A stretch of 64,000 nt of DNA from Paenibacillus taichungensis (GTDB taxonomy: Bacteria; Bacillota; Bacilli; Paenibacillales; Paenibacillaceae): positions 1-64,000 of the forward strand of contig NZ_QEVW01000018.1 in assembly GCF_003287275.1 (NCBI RefSeq), in the 5' to 3' direction. The position numbers and the translations under genes were made by a program. The notes beneath the pieces are model-generated. The model was given only the letters and a program-made list of their open reading frames with translations. It ran no database searches and had not been told where the DNA came from. This document shows positions 16,857 through 26,058 of this stretch, piece after piece. Every line of letters begins with the position of its first letter. Position 1 is the first letter of the stretch.

Positions 16857-19436
16857 GTGAAATATGTTGTAGCAAAAAAAATAACCGGAATGCTGCTCAT
16901 TGGCAGTCTGCTTCTAAGTGGTTGCCAGTTCCCGCCATCACCGCAAGCTCGTGAGGCAGCAGCTGTAGATCAGGCCGATCTCCCCTCCCTGCCTCCCGGA
17001 GAACAACTGAAATCTTCCTTTAGCGATACTCGCCTTCAAGGCATGATTGGTATTGCCAGGAACGAAGCCTTGCAGCTGTTTATCGATGAAGAGACGGCAG
17101 AGATTGCTGTCCTGCATAGAGAGAGCGGACAAATCTGGCGTAGCAATCCGGCAGATAGAGAGCAGGACGGAACTGCGGCTGGCATTAACAAAGATCTTCT
17201 GTCATCCCAAGCCAGGCTTAGCTTTTTCAACAATCAGGGTCAGAGCAGTATGGTTAATTCTTATACAGATAGCATCGGACACAAGCAGGTTAGCTATGAG
17301 GCTATGCAAAGCGGGGTCCGGGTTAATTATCAGTTTGGGAGCACCGAGCGCTCAATTGAAGACTTGCCGGTCAAAATCAGCAAGGAACGATTTGAGCAGA
17401 AACTGTTAGCACAGCTCGACAAGGCAGGGGAACGCGCCTTGAAGATCGGGTATACCGAAGATAAAGAAGAGGGTGTCTATGTTCGAATCGACAAGGCCCT
17501 GCAGGGACTCCAGCTGTCTCGTGCCCTGAAAGCATTTGACACGGCCGGTTATACGGAAGAAGACCTGGCACAGGATCATGCCGAACATGGGATTGATCTG
17601 GAGCGCAGTGGACCGCGGCTCTTCATGATGACTTTGGAATACGAACTGGATCGTGAGAATCTGCTGGTGCGTGTTCCTGCATCCGGTATTCATTTTCCGG
17701 AAGAGTATCCGATCAACACTATATCCGTGCTTGAATATTTCGGAGCCGGAGGGACGGAGGAAGAGGGCTCGATTTTTGTACCGGACGGCTCCGGAGCACT
17801 GATCCATTTTAACAATGGCAAGCTTCAGTATCCCGGTTATCAACAGGATATTTATGGCCCGGACTTGACGATGAAGCTGGGGGAAGCCGCCTGGGCGGAA
17901 GCCAAAGCCCGATTGCCTGTTTTTGGACTGATTCGGAAAGAGGGTGCTTTCCTTGGCATTATCGAGGAAGGGGACGCTGTGGCAGTGGTGAATGCGGATA
18001 TCAGCGGCAAGCTGAACAGCTACAACAACGTATATCCAAGCTTCTATGTCATGAATAAGAGCGATGTAACACTTCAAGCAAGTGACATGGTGCGAACACT
18101 ACCCAAATTCCAGAAAAAACCGACAGCGTCAGACTTTGTTGTCAGATACGCTTTTGTCGGTGGGGAGAAGGCTTCCTACTCAGGGTTGGCCGAACTCTAC
18201 CGGAATTATCTGTTACAGACCGGTGGACTTCCCGAACAGCGAGCAGGTAAAGAACAGGCAGGCATTCCATTTTATCTGAAATTGTTCAGCGGGATGACAA
18301 CACGGCAACATATGCTGGGTATCCCTTATGATTCGACAGAGGCGCTTACGACCTTTGAGGAAGCCAAGCAGATTCTGTCTACATTGACGGAGAAAAATGT
18401 ATCCAACATTCAGGTTCGCTACGCCGGATGGTTCAATGATGGACTGCATCACCGGCTGCCGGATTCCATATCGGTGGAGGGAGCGATTGGTGGCCAAAAG
18501 GGATTGCGCGATTTTAGCGATTATACAAAGGAGTTAGGCATTGGCTTTTATCCGGATGTAGCTTTGCTGAATGTGCAATCCAAGAAAGGATTCAAACCTT
18601 CCGGAGCGGCTTCACGAACTTTAACCCAAGAACCGGCTGTGGTATATCCGATGAATCAGGCTTTGCAGCGACGGGACCGTGAACGGTCTCCATCCTATGT
18701 GCTTTCGCCCAACAAGCTGAATCAGGTGACGAAAGAGATGCTGGTTGAGATGAAGTCTATTCAAAAAGAGGAACAGTCTCAGTCGCTGAGCCTGAAAGAT
18801 CTGGCTGAACAGCTGAACAGCGACATGAATCCGAAGAAGCTCCTGGATCGAACGGAAGCGCTGGACGTCGTCATTAAAGCGCTGGAACAGATCAAACAAC
18901 AGGCAGGTTCCGTTGTGGCCGAGGGTGGCAATGGCTACGCACTGCCTTATGTTACTGGGCTGACGGACGCGCCGATGAGCAGCAGCCAGTTCAAACTGGA
19001 GGATGAAGAGGTTCCGTTTTTCCAATTAGTCGTTCATGGGAATATCAGTTACACCGGCTCTCCATACAATCTCTCGACCTATACGAACCCGAGGCAGTAT
19101 GTGCTAAAACTGATTGAATATGGAGCAAGCCCTTACTTCGCCTGGTTCAATGCACCCAACCACGTGGTCAAACAGACCGATTATGATGATCTGTACGCGG
19201 CCAACTACGAGCAGTGGGTGGATCTGGCTGCCGAGATGTACAACGAGGTGAACCAGACCAATTTTTCATTTGCCGGGCGTTCAATGAAATCGCATGAATC
19301 ATTGGCGGAAGGTGTGTATCGAACAACCTATGACGGTGGTGGCTTCGTAATTGTGAATTATAATAATTTTCCTATAGAGGTTGAGGGCCAAACCGTGAAT
19401 GCGCAAGGTTATGTGACTGGTGGTGAGCAGCTCTGA
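16857..19436 (+). CDS. DUF5696-type lipoprotein, candidate glycoside hydrolase
   Basis: The 859-residue product has a lipobox (LLLSGC, Cys23), so it is anchored on the outer face of the membrane. GTG at 16857 follows AAGGAGG. The first half, to about 460, is beta-rich and reads like a sugar-binding super-sandwich (FVPDGSGALIHFNNG near 305). The second half, about 470-790, has barrel-like strand-helix units, for example VRYAGWFNDGLHHRLPDS near residue 521 and TKELGIGFYPDVALLNV near 560, recalling TIM-barrel hydrolases of the GH36/GH31 type. From memory it resembles DUF5696, a family without a proven activity. The catalytic residues cannot be assigned by eye. The stop overlaps the next permease's probable start. 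Confidence 0.75.
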   Translation: MKYVVAKKITGMLLIGSLLLSGCQFPPSPQAREAAAVDQADLPSLPPGEQLKSSFSDTRLQGMIGIARNEALQLFIDEETAEIAVLHRESGQIWRSNPADREQDGTAAGINKDLLSSQARLSFFNNQGQSSMVNSYTDSIGHKQVSYEAMQSGVRVNYQFGSTERSIEDLPVKISKERFEQKLLAQLDKAGERALKIGYTEDKEEGVYVRIDKALQGLQLSRALKAFDTAGYTEEDLAQDHAEHGIDLERSGPRLFMMTLEYELDRENLLVRVPASGIHFPEEYPINTISVLEYFGAGGTEEEGSIFVPDGSGALIHFNNGKLQYPGYQQDIYGPDLTMKLGEAAWAEAKARLPVFGLIRKEGAFLGIIEEGDAVAVVNADISGKLNSYNNVYPSFYVMNKSDVTLQASDMVRTLPKFQKKPTASDFVVRYAFVGGEKASYSGLAELYRNYLLQTGGLPEQRAGKEQAGIPFYLKLFSGMTTRQHMLGIPYDSTEALTTFEEAKQILSTLTEKNVSNIQVRYAGWFNDGLHHRLPDSISVEGAIGGQKGLRDFSDYTKELGIGFYPDVALLNVQSKKGFKPSGAASRTLTQEPAVVYPMNQALQRRDRERSPSYVLSPNKLNQVTKEMLVEMKSIQKEEQSQSLSLKDLAEQLNSDMNPKKLLDRTEALDVVIKALEQIKQQAGSVVAEGGNGYALPYVTGLTDAPMSSSQFKLEDEEVPFFQLVVHGNISYTGSPYNLSTYTNPRQYVLKLIEYGASPYFAWFNAPNHVVKQTDYDDLYAANYEQWVDLAAEMYNEVNQTNFSFAGRSMKSHESLAEGVYRTTYDGGGFVIVNYNNFPIEVEGQTVNAQGYVTGGEQL

Positions 19437-20335
19437 AGACACTCCTGAAATGGAAATGGGGAAGTCGTACGTATGCTCAGCAGAAAGCCATGTGGGGCGT
19501 CATCTACGTGCTTCCGTGGATGATCGGATTTGTATTGTTTTTCTTCATCCCGCTGCTGGCTTCGCTGCGTTACAGCATGAGCACGATTCAGGCCAATGCG
19601 GAAGGCATTGCCATTCAATTTACTGGTGTTGCTAACTATATTCAGGCGCTTACCGTTAATACGAGTTTTAACCGTGCGCTGATCGAGTCTGTTACCGATG
19701 TGCTCGTCAATGTGCCACTCATCGTCATATTCAGCCTGTTTCTCGCCGTCATCCTGAACCAGAAGTTCAGAGGCCGAGCCATTGCACGCTCCATCTTCTT
19801 TTTGCCTGTTATTTTGGCCTCCGGTGTAATCATGTCCCTGGAGAGCACCAGCTTGATTGATGCGGTTAATCAGAACGGTACCGGAGGAAGCGCACTCGGT
19901 ACGTTTGAGTTGGAGTATCTGATGCTGGATGCGGGAGTGAGCGAATGGATCGTGACGTATCTGAGCAGTGCCGTTGATCGGATCTATCAGATTGTCAGTC
20001 AGTCGGGCGTGCAGATTTTAATCTTTTTGGCCGGCATTCAGACGATCTCGCCTCAGCTATATGAGGCATCCAAGATGGAAGGTGCGACTGGGTACGAAGC
20101 ATTCTGGAAAATTACGTTCCCGATGGTCAGCCCACTTATTTTTGTCAATGCGATCTACACGATTATCGACTCGTTCGCGAATAATGCCATGACTGAATTG
20201 ATTCGTGATACTGGATTCGTGAAGTTTGACTTTGGTTTAAGTTCGGCCATGGCATGGGTTTACTTTGTGGCCATTGCCATCATTCTAGTCATTGTATCCA
20301 TGATTTTCTCGAAACGAGTGTTCTATCAAGATTAG
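19433..20335 (+). CDS. Carbohydrate ABC transporter permease, second pair (MalF/UgpA type)
   Basis: The permease has six membrane segments and an EAA-type motif (YEASKMEGATGYEAFWKITFP). The only in-frame ATG, 19490, would begin right at the first membrane segment and has no ribosome binding site. In-frame codons upstream, up to the stop at 19424, give a normal permease N-terminus (KTLLKWKWGSRTYAQQKAMW), and the only plausible start is CTG at 19433. It overlaps the DUF5696 stop as CTGA and follows GGTGAG. I therefore infer a rare CTG start, giving 300 residues; ATG 19490 (281 residues) is the conservative alternative. It forms the second permease pair with the next gene. Confidence 0.85.
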   Translation: MKTLLKWKWGSRTYAQQKAMWGVIYVLPWMIGFVLFFFIPLLASLRYSMSTIQANAEGIAIQFTGVANYIQALTVNTSFNRALIESVTDVLVNVPLIVIFSLFLAVILNQKFRGRAIARSIFFLPVILASGVIMSLESTSLIDAVNQNGTGGSALGTFELEYLMLDAGVSEWIVTYLSSAVDRIYQIVSQSGVQILIFLAGIQTISPQLYEASKMEGATGYEAFWKITFPMVSPLIFVNAIYTIIDSFANNAMTELIRDTGFVKFDFGLSSAMAWVYFVAIAIILVIVSMIFSKRVFYQD

Positions 20336-20352
20336 AAAGGAGGGCGTTCAGT

Positions 20353-21297
20353 GTGACAACATCACGATTATTATCGCTGGAACACTGGAAAGGCTGGCTC
20401 TGGTCTGTCATCCGACTTGTGCTGATTACCGGACTTTCCTTTGTTATCCTCTTTCCGATATTCCAGAAAATTTCAACGTCCATCAAAGATAAGGGTGATC
20501 TGTATTCAGCAGTGGTGATATGGATCCCTCAGAATTTCTCGATCGATAACTTTCAGCAGGCTATTCGGGTTATGGATTACTGGGCGACTCTGTTCAATAC
20601 CTTCGCGCTGTCAGCTGCAACAACACTGTTAACGACAGCATCCTGTGCCCTTGCAGGGTATGGTTTCGCCCGGTTGAAGTTCAAGGGGAGCAACTTGCTG
20701 TTCGCAGGTGTGATTCTCACGATTCTCGTTCCACCCACGACCATTTTGATTCCGGTGTATCTGAATTTGAAAAGCTTTGACTTGATGGGCTTAATGACGC
20801 TTATTGCCGGCAAACCGGTGAACCTGCTGAATACCTACTGGCCGTTCATTCTGACAGCCATTACGGCAAATTCGCTTAAAGCTGGATTGTATATTTTCAT
20901 CTTTCGTCAGTTCTTCCGCGGCATCCCGAAGGAAGTGGAAGAGGCGGCTTACGTGGACGGGGCAGGCATCGGGCGAACTTTTGCACGAATCATGCTGCCG
21001 AATGCGATTCCATCCATGGTGACCGTGATGCTGTTCTCCTTTGTATGGCAGTGGAATGATAGCTTCTACACGACCACGTATCTGACTTCGAGCAAGGTCA
21101 TGTCGACCCAACTGTCATCGCTTCCGTATAATCTGGCCCAGCAAGTCAGTGATGGCGCCTCCAAAGCTGATCCTTTCTATCTGAGCATGATTCAGGATAC
21201 GGGGATACTGCTCGCCATTCTGCCTTTGATTGTTATCTATCTCTTCGTACAGCGTTATTTCGTGGAGAGTGTAGAACGTACAGGTATCGTTGGCTAA
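20353..21297 (+). CDS. Carbohydrate ABC transporter permease, second pair (MalG/UgpE type)
   Basis: The 314-residue inner-membrane protein has six membrane segments and the EAA motif EEAAYVDGAGIGRTFARIMLP. GTG at 20353 is the start, 9 bases after AAAGGAGGG; longer in-frame forms run into the previous gene. The spacing of 17 bases from the previous stop indicates co-transcription. With its partner it completes a second importer within the same operon. Confidence 0.92.
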   Translation: MTTSRLLSLEHWKGWLWSVIRLVLITGLSFVILFPIFQKISTSIKDKGDLYSAVVIWIPQNFSIDNFQQAIRVMDYWATLFNTFALSAATTLLTTASCALAGYGFARLKFKGSNLLFAGVILTILVPPTTILIPVYLNLKSFDLMGLMTLIAGKPVNLLNTYWPFILTAITANSLKAGLYIFIFRQFFRGIPKEVEEAAYVDGAGIGRTFARIMLPNAIPSMVTVMLFSFVWQWNDSFYTTTYLTSSKVMSTQLSSLPYNLAQQVSDGASKADPFYLSMIQDTGILLAILPLIVIYLFVQRYFVESVERTGIVG

Positions 21298-21367
21298 AAC
21301 GTTAGCCGTTACAGTAAAGAAAGATCTGAGACAGATTTGATAATCTGTGAAAGGAGGGCGAGGAGTC

Positions 21368-21421
21368 ATGCAACTGAACGTATGGAACGGGTTGCGGAAG
21401 CGTGCGCCAACCGGTGCCTAA
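21368..21421 (+). CDS. 17-codon ORF with a strong ribosome binding site
   Basis: ATG at 21368 follows AAAGGAGGGCGAGGAG and opens a 17-codon frame (MQLNVWNGLRKRAPTGA) ending with TAA at 21419. It lies between the last permease and the GH5 gene. It could be a leader peptide that tunes GH5 expression or the surviving start of a deleted gene. No homology is recognised. Confidence 0.35.
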   Translation: MQLNVWNGLRKRAPTGA

Positions 21422-21495
21422 GCCTAGTAAGGGCTGTGCTGCATTTCATCATTTTGCAATAAGGGAAGCAATCGATCATGACAGGAGGATATAAA

Positions 21496-23202
21496 GTGAA
21501 AAAGATGTGGATGTCTTGTAAACTTTTACTCGTTTTGGCTTTACTGATTACGATTGCTCCATGGGGAGGGAGCCGCGCTGAGGCGTGGGTTGGCATGCCT
21601 ATGGGCAAGCTTCACGTAAGTGGCAAGAATCTGGTGAATAGCAACAATCAGCCTGTGCTTCTGAACGGTTGGCATCAACCTTCAGGTGCTTACTGGACCT
21701 ATCAGGACAGCAACTATTATCTCAATCTGCACGGTAATAACCGTCACGCTGCAACACTGGCATATCTCAAAGACATTACCGATACTTTTGCGGACACAAG
21801 CCCGAAATACGGCAGCAATCATGGCTGGAATATGAATCAGGTACGTCTGTTCATAGATCGTCAGGACATGGGTGATGTGGCGGCTGGTACATATAATTTT
21901 GCTGGTGTGCAGACTGTTACGCAGAACGTCATTATCCCGTACATTCAATATGCCAAAACCAAGGGTGTTTATGTGGTGCTGGGACTCGACTTTACGTTGA
22001 AGGATGACCAGGCAACGACCGCTTCCAACCTGCAGAAATTCAATCAAATATGGGGATATCTTGCCTCTCTTCCGGAGATTAAAAGTGCAGACAACGTTCA
22101 TTTCGAGCTGATTAATGAGCCAGTGAAATCGTATGCGAATGGACATTGGGGCGGATACAACGGAGAAAATGATTTCGTGGATCACTGGAATGACCTGCGT
22201 AATTTCCAGAACTCCATCATCTCCACTATTCGTAACCAGGGTGCCGACAATGTAATTTGGGCTGCTGGTCTGGGGTATAACCAGTTCTATAGTCTGACAG
22301 CAAGCCATCCATTGACTGATCCCCTGGACAATTATGGATATGCGGTGCACTGGTATCCTGGCTACGGCGCATACGATAACTTCTCCATTTTGCAAGATCA
22401 ATGGAATACCAATGTCAAGGCAGCTGCAGACAAGTATCCGATCAACATCACCGAAGTAACCTGGTTTAAGAACAAACCTGGTGATTCGGCTTACTGGAAC
22501 TTGTTTAATGGCAGCAACGAAGGTTTCGGCACCAATACCAAAACCATCTTCAACGCGGCAGGTAATGTTAGCATCGCGGCTCACATGAACGGCTTCATTC
22601 TTGAGCCGGGTCAACGCAGTTCTTTTGCCGATCCAACAGCCGGACTGAAATGGGATGGAGATGCATCCCGAAGTGCCATGGGACGATTCCTGTTCAACTG
22701 GTACCATGAACGTGCACAATCGTATCCAGGCGGTGGAAATGGTGGTGGACCGACAACCGGGCTTGTTTCAGGCGCGACTTACAAAATTGTGGCCAGACAT
22801 TCAAATAAGGTCATTGACGTTCCTGGAGGGCAAAATCAGAACAATCTTCAGCTTCAGCAATGGAGCGATCTCGGCGGCAATCCTCAGAAGTGGGTTCTGA
22901 CTTCCATCGGCGGCGGCAGCTATACACTAACCAGCGTGAACTCACCGGACAAAGTGATTGATGTTCGCAACGGTACCCTCACGAACGGTGAAGCAGTGCA
23001 GCTCATGAGCAATCTGAACACGACCGCTCAACATTTCAAAGTCAACGATCTGGGCAATGGATATTGGAGTATCATTAACGTGAACAGCAACAAAGCGATT
23101 GAAGTGGAAAGCGCTTCCACGTCCGATGGTGCCAAGTTGCAGCAGAACACCTACACGGGTGCAACGAATCAACAATGGAAATTTATTGCTGTTAGCAATT
23201 AA
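21496..23202 (+). CDS. Secreted GH5 endoglycanase with C-terminal CBM13 (ricin-type) domain
   Basis: The 568-residue enzyme has a signal peptide (about 1-31, ending SRAEA), a GH5 TIM barrel (about 35-410), a Gly-rich linker (GGGNGGGPTTG) and a ricin-type beta-trefoil of three repeats (about 425-568) with QQW motifs. The acid/base is E208 in FELINEPV and the nucleophile E320 in ITEVTW. GH5 enzymes cleave beta-1,4-glucans, mannans or related polymers; the subfamily is not certain from reading alone. GTG at 21496 is chosen because ACAGGAGGAT lies upstream. It ends the importer operon and likely produces the oligosaccharides that those importers take up. A hairpin follows at 23,215. Confidence 0.9.
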   Translation: MKKMWMSCKLLLVLALLITIAPWGGSRAEAWVGMPMGKLHVSGKNLVNSNNQPVLLNGWHQPSGAYWTYQDSNYYLNLHGNNRHAATLAYLKDITDTFADTSPKYGSNHGWNMNQVRLFIDRQDMGDVAAGTYNFAGVQTVTQNVIIPYIQYAKTKGVYVVLGLDFTLKDDQATTASNLQKFNQIWGYLASLPEIKSADNVHFELINEPVKSYANGHWGGYNGENDFVDHWNDLRNFQNSIISTIRNQGADNVIWAAGLGYNQFYSLTASHPLTDPLDNYGYAVHWYPGYGAYDNFSILQDQWNTNVKAAADKYPINITEVTWFKNKPGDSAYWNLFNGSNEGFGTNTKTIFNAAGNVSIAAHMNGFILEPGQRSSFADPTAGLKWDGDASRSAMGRFLFNWYHERAQSYPGGGNGGGPTTGLVSGATYKIVARHSNKVIDVPGGQNQNNLQLQQWSDLGGNPQKWVLTSIGGGSYTLTSVNSPDKVIDVRNGTLTNGEAVQLMSNLNTTAQHFKVNDLGNGYWSIINVNSNKAIEVESASTSDGAKLQQNTYTGATNQQWKFIAVSN

Positions 23203-23214
23203 CGTCAATACACA

Positions 23215-23253
23215 AGAGGACCTGCCCGGCTGTTATGCCCGGAAAGGTCCTCT
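23215..23253. terminator. Hairpin between convergent GH5 and GH8 genes
   Basis: AGAGGACCT pairs with AGGTCCTCT, with an inner CCGGC/CCCGG region. The following sequence is CTTCGTT, so the T-run is weak, but position and stem strength suit a terminator. Confidence 0.65.
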
Positions 23254-23330
23254 CTTCGTTAAAATTTCAGTCTGCACGATGCGCTTTGATGCATATGAAC
23301 TCGTTTTTACGATGAATCATTGCTCTATGA

Positions 23331-24473
23331 TCAATACATCCGATATCTGCCGCTTAAAGCCAGCAAACTGAAAAAATACAGACAGTTGTCATAATAGCGG
23401 CGCTCACCCTGACGCAATGGGGTTTTCCAGAACAGGCGGACGAATTGATCGGCATTTGGACCATCAGCAGCCAGCGAAGCCATCGCATTGGTAGCGAGCA
23501 GGCCTACAGGATGTAAGGAAGGCTCATCGAAAGCTTCACCCTCAATGGTATATCGGCGATATTCGGATACATCAATGCTGCTGAAGAAGGACTGAATTCG
23601 ATTGGATTGTTCAACCTGCCACGGATCTTTGCGAAACCATTCCCAATCCAGAGCAATATTCGCTGCAACCCGATAGGCATCACTGTAAAAGTGTCTAAAA
23701 TCACCATGCCGCTGAATCGGTGCTGGTGAGCCGTCATAATTCGCATATTCAGGCGAAAGCCCGGTTACAGGATGACATGCTGTATGCAGATATGCACGAC
23801 TTGCTGCCGCTGCTTCTCTCCAAAAGGTTTGATCGCTTTCATCCGCATATAATGCAAACAACTCATAGAAATGGGGGAGATGGTAGGATGGATCGCTGAA
23901 TGGTGACTCCGGTACAAATTTGATCAGCCTTGTTTCCGGGTCCCACATAGGATCTCCCTCGCCATCTTCACCTTGATGAATGCATGCACGGAGGATCTTT
24001 CGGGCTTGTTCCTTATAGTTAAAAGGTGCAGTGCCATCACCCCAACGGTTGGAGGCAAACAACAAGGCCATAGCGAAAAACTCCTCACCATCAGGTGCAG
24101 GACCTTGTGATAGGCGGGTTCCATCGGGTTTGCAGTGCCAGGCAAAATAATCCTTGTATCGACCTTCAGCATGCTGCATGAACGTATGGGAATAATTCCA
24201 GAGCCGATCGAATTCTTCTTTCTTATCCATTTGTACAGCCATCATCATGCCATAAGACATGCCTTCGGAGCGAACATCGTTGTTACCGGTATCGAGTAAA
24301 TAGCCTTTGTCCTCACCCATCGGGTAATATATTCGCGTATTCTCGTTTCCGTAGAATAGCTCATTCCATGTTTGCTCCAGCTTTGCGTTTATCTCATGCT
24401 CTTCATAACCCAACTTGTAAAAGAAATTGGTATATGTACCTGTATCATAAGCCCCTTGACCCGTAATATTCAT
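23331..24473 (-). CDS. rexA: GH8 reducing-end xylose-releasing exo-oligoxylanase (Rex)
   Basis: The 380-residue cytoplasmic enzyme removes the reducing-end xylose from xylo-oligosaccharides. It has the (alpha/alpha)6-barrel signature of GH8, with the general acid E70 in RSEGMSYGMM, D265 in FYSDAYRVAAN as the likely base, and H321 in the loop that in the characterised Bacillus halodurans Rex gives exo-specificity. Length is normal. There is no signal peptide, matching action on imported oligosaccharides. Its ribosome binding site AGGAGG lies at about 24,480. A strong cre-like site lies about 60 bases upstream. The gene is convergent with GH5. Confidence 0.93.
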   Translation of the reverse strand: MNITGQGAYDTGTYTNFFYKLGYEEHEINAKLEQTWNELFYGNENTRIYYPMGEDKGYLLDTGNNDVRSEGMSYGMMMAVQMDKKEEFDRLWNYSHTFMQHAEGRYKDYFAWHCKPDGTRLSQGPAPDGEEFFAMALLFASNRWGDGTAPFNYKEQARKILRACIHQGEDGEGDPMWDPETRLIKFVPESPFSDPSYHLPHFYELFALYADESDQTFWREAAAASRAYLHTACHPVTGLSPEYANYDGSPAPIQRHGDFRHFYSDAYRVAANIALDWEWFRKDPWQVEQSNRIQSFFSSIDVSEYRRYTIEGEAFDEPSLHPVGLLATNAMASLAADGPNADQFVRLFWKTPLRQGERRYYDNCLYFFSLLALSGRYRMY

Positions 24474-24531
24474 CGTATTCCTCCTTCATTTGAATCGTCG
24501 ATCAAATTATATCATGACAGAAGTATTCAAA

Positions 24532-24545
24532 TTAAAGCGTTTACA
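24532..24545. promoter_or_regulatory. cre-like CcpA site upstream of GH8
   Basis: TTAAAGCGTTTACA matches 13 of 14 positions of TGWAANCGNTNWCA. It lies 59 bases upstream of the GH8 start and 160 upstream of the divergent SGNH gene, so glucose repression of either is expected. Confidence 0.65.
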
Positions 24546-24704
24546 CCAGAAATCTTAGGTCTTTTTTGTCATGCATTAAAATACCCGACTTGAAATGATA
24601 TATTTGAGAAAATCCTATACTTTATCCGGTTACTGTGAAATTAGGTAAGCGGTATACTCGGAAAGAAGGAGCATTCTGATAAAAAGGAATGGTGGTGATG
24701 TAGC

Positions 24705-25997
24705 ATGCTTGGCGATGCAGGAGATGTGACAGAAGAAGATAAACACCAGGGGATGTCTGCACCGCGCGATCCCGTGGGAGTGGCTGAATCGACTTACGAG
24801 ACTGAGTTTGATTACAACTCCCCAGGATATATCGAGATGATTGGCCGATCTCTTTTAAACAAGGGAAACAATGTCAGATTAAAACGAGCGATTGAGAAAG
24901 CTCAGCAAGGTGAACCTGTCGTTATGGCTTACATCGGGGGTTCAGTTACCCATGGGGCTGGTGCTATACCGATTCATCTTCGAAGTTACGCTTATCGCTC
25001 GTATGAGCGGTTCAAGGCGATGTTCGCCCCTTCAGACGGTAGTTCCATACATTTTGTCAAATCGGGTGTAGGAGGAACACCTTCTGAACTTGGTGTTGTA
25101 CGTTATGAACGGGATGTACTCCGGGACGGTACGATTCAGCCGGATATCGTCATCATCGAATTTGCGGTAAACGACGCTGACGATGAGACCAGAGGAAACT
25201 GTTACGAGAGCTTAGTTTTGAAAGCGATTTCTGCGGATAACAAGCCAGCGGTCATCCTGCTATTCAGTGTTTTTGAGAACGACTGGAATCTACAGGACCG
25301 CCTGGCTCCGGTAGGTTGGCATTACGATTTGCCCATGGTGAGCATGAAGGATGCTCTGGTTAAGCAATTTCGCAAGACAAAGGACGAAGGTAATATCGTA
25401 TCCAAAGAACAATATTTTCATGATATTTATCATCCGACCAACTTGGGACATCGAATTATGGCCGATGCACTGGGTCACCTGTTTGATGCAGTGAACCGTT
25501 CCGAACCGGACCAGGAAGACCATGATCTGAGTAGACCACCTCTGATCGGAGATGATTTCGTCAATGTTACATTACTGGATCGGAAGAACGCAGAGCTGCT
25601 CGCCCGAATTGACACAGGTTGCTTCCATCAAACGGATACTGATCTGCAGATGGCCGAGCTGGACGATCATGATTATACTACGCCGCTCTTCCCGAATAAT
25701 TGGATGTACGCCCGCGGAGAAATGGAGGAAGCCAAGAGCTTCAGGCTGCATTTGCGGTGCAGACGTCTAATTTTGATCTTCAAAGACTCCGGGAGCGAGG
25801 AGTTCGGAACAGCCCATATTAAAGTAAATGGCATCCTCACCAAACAAGCCGATCCGCATGAAGTGAACTGGACACGCTGTCATGCCATGCTCCTGATTAA
25901 TGAAAAACACGTTAGAGAACACATGGTCGAGATTGAAATGGCAGAAAGTCATAAGGATAAACGGTTCACGATTCTTGGATTTGGCTATGTCGGTTAA
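24705..25997 (+). CDS. SGNH-family carbohydrate esterase
   Basis: The 430-residue product lacks a signal peptide. The SGNH blocks are clear: nucleophile S80 in YIGGSVTHG, the Gly block in KSGVGGTPS, the Asn block in EFAVND, and D240-xx-H243 in DIYHPTN. A C-terminal beta-domain follows from about residue 290. It starts at ATG 24705 after a GGTGGTGATG stretch. Neighbouring xylan genes make deacetylation of acetyl-xylo-oligosaccharides the most likely job. It is followed by two further esterases on the same strand. Confidence 0.85.
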   Translation: MLGDAGDVTEEDKHQGMSAPRDPVGVAESTYETEFDYNSPGYIEMIGRSLLNKGNNVRLKRAIEKAQQGEPVVMAYIGGSVTHGAGAIPIHLRSYAYRSYERFKAMFAPSDGSSIHFVKSGVGGTPSELGVVRYERDVLRDGTIQPDIVIIEFAVNDADDETRGNCYESLVLKAISADNKPAVILLFSVFENDWNLQDRLAPVGWHYDLPMVSMKDALVKQFRKTKDEGNIVSKEQYFHDIYHPTNLGHRIMADALGHLFDAVNRSEPDQEDHDLSRPPLIGDDFVNVTLLDRKNAELLARIDTGCFHQTDTDLQMAELDDHDYTTPLFPNNWMYARGEMEEAKSFRLHLRCRRLILIFKDSGSEEFGTAHIKVNGILTKQADPHEVNWTRCHAMLLINEKHVREHMVEIEMAESHKDKRFTILGFGYVG

Positions 25998-26058
25998 CGA
26001 ACGGTGGCTATAAATTCAGCTAAAAAGCTTAATACAATTAGTGAAGGGAGTACTGTAC

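Noticed and set aside
17406..18077. 223-codon minus-strand frame inside the DUF5696 gene
   Set aside because: Antisense shadow of a real lipoprotein gene.
21682..22719. 345-codon minus-strand frame inside GH5
   Set aside because: Long but antisense to an unmistakable GH5 enzyme with catalytic motifs; composition-driven shadow.
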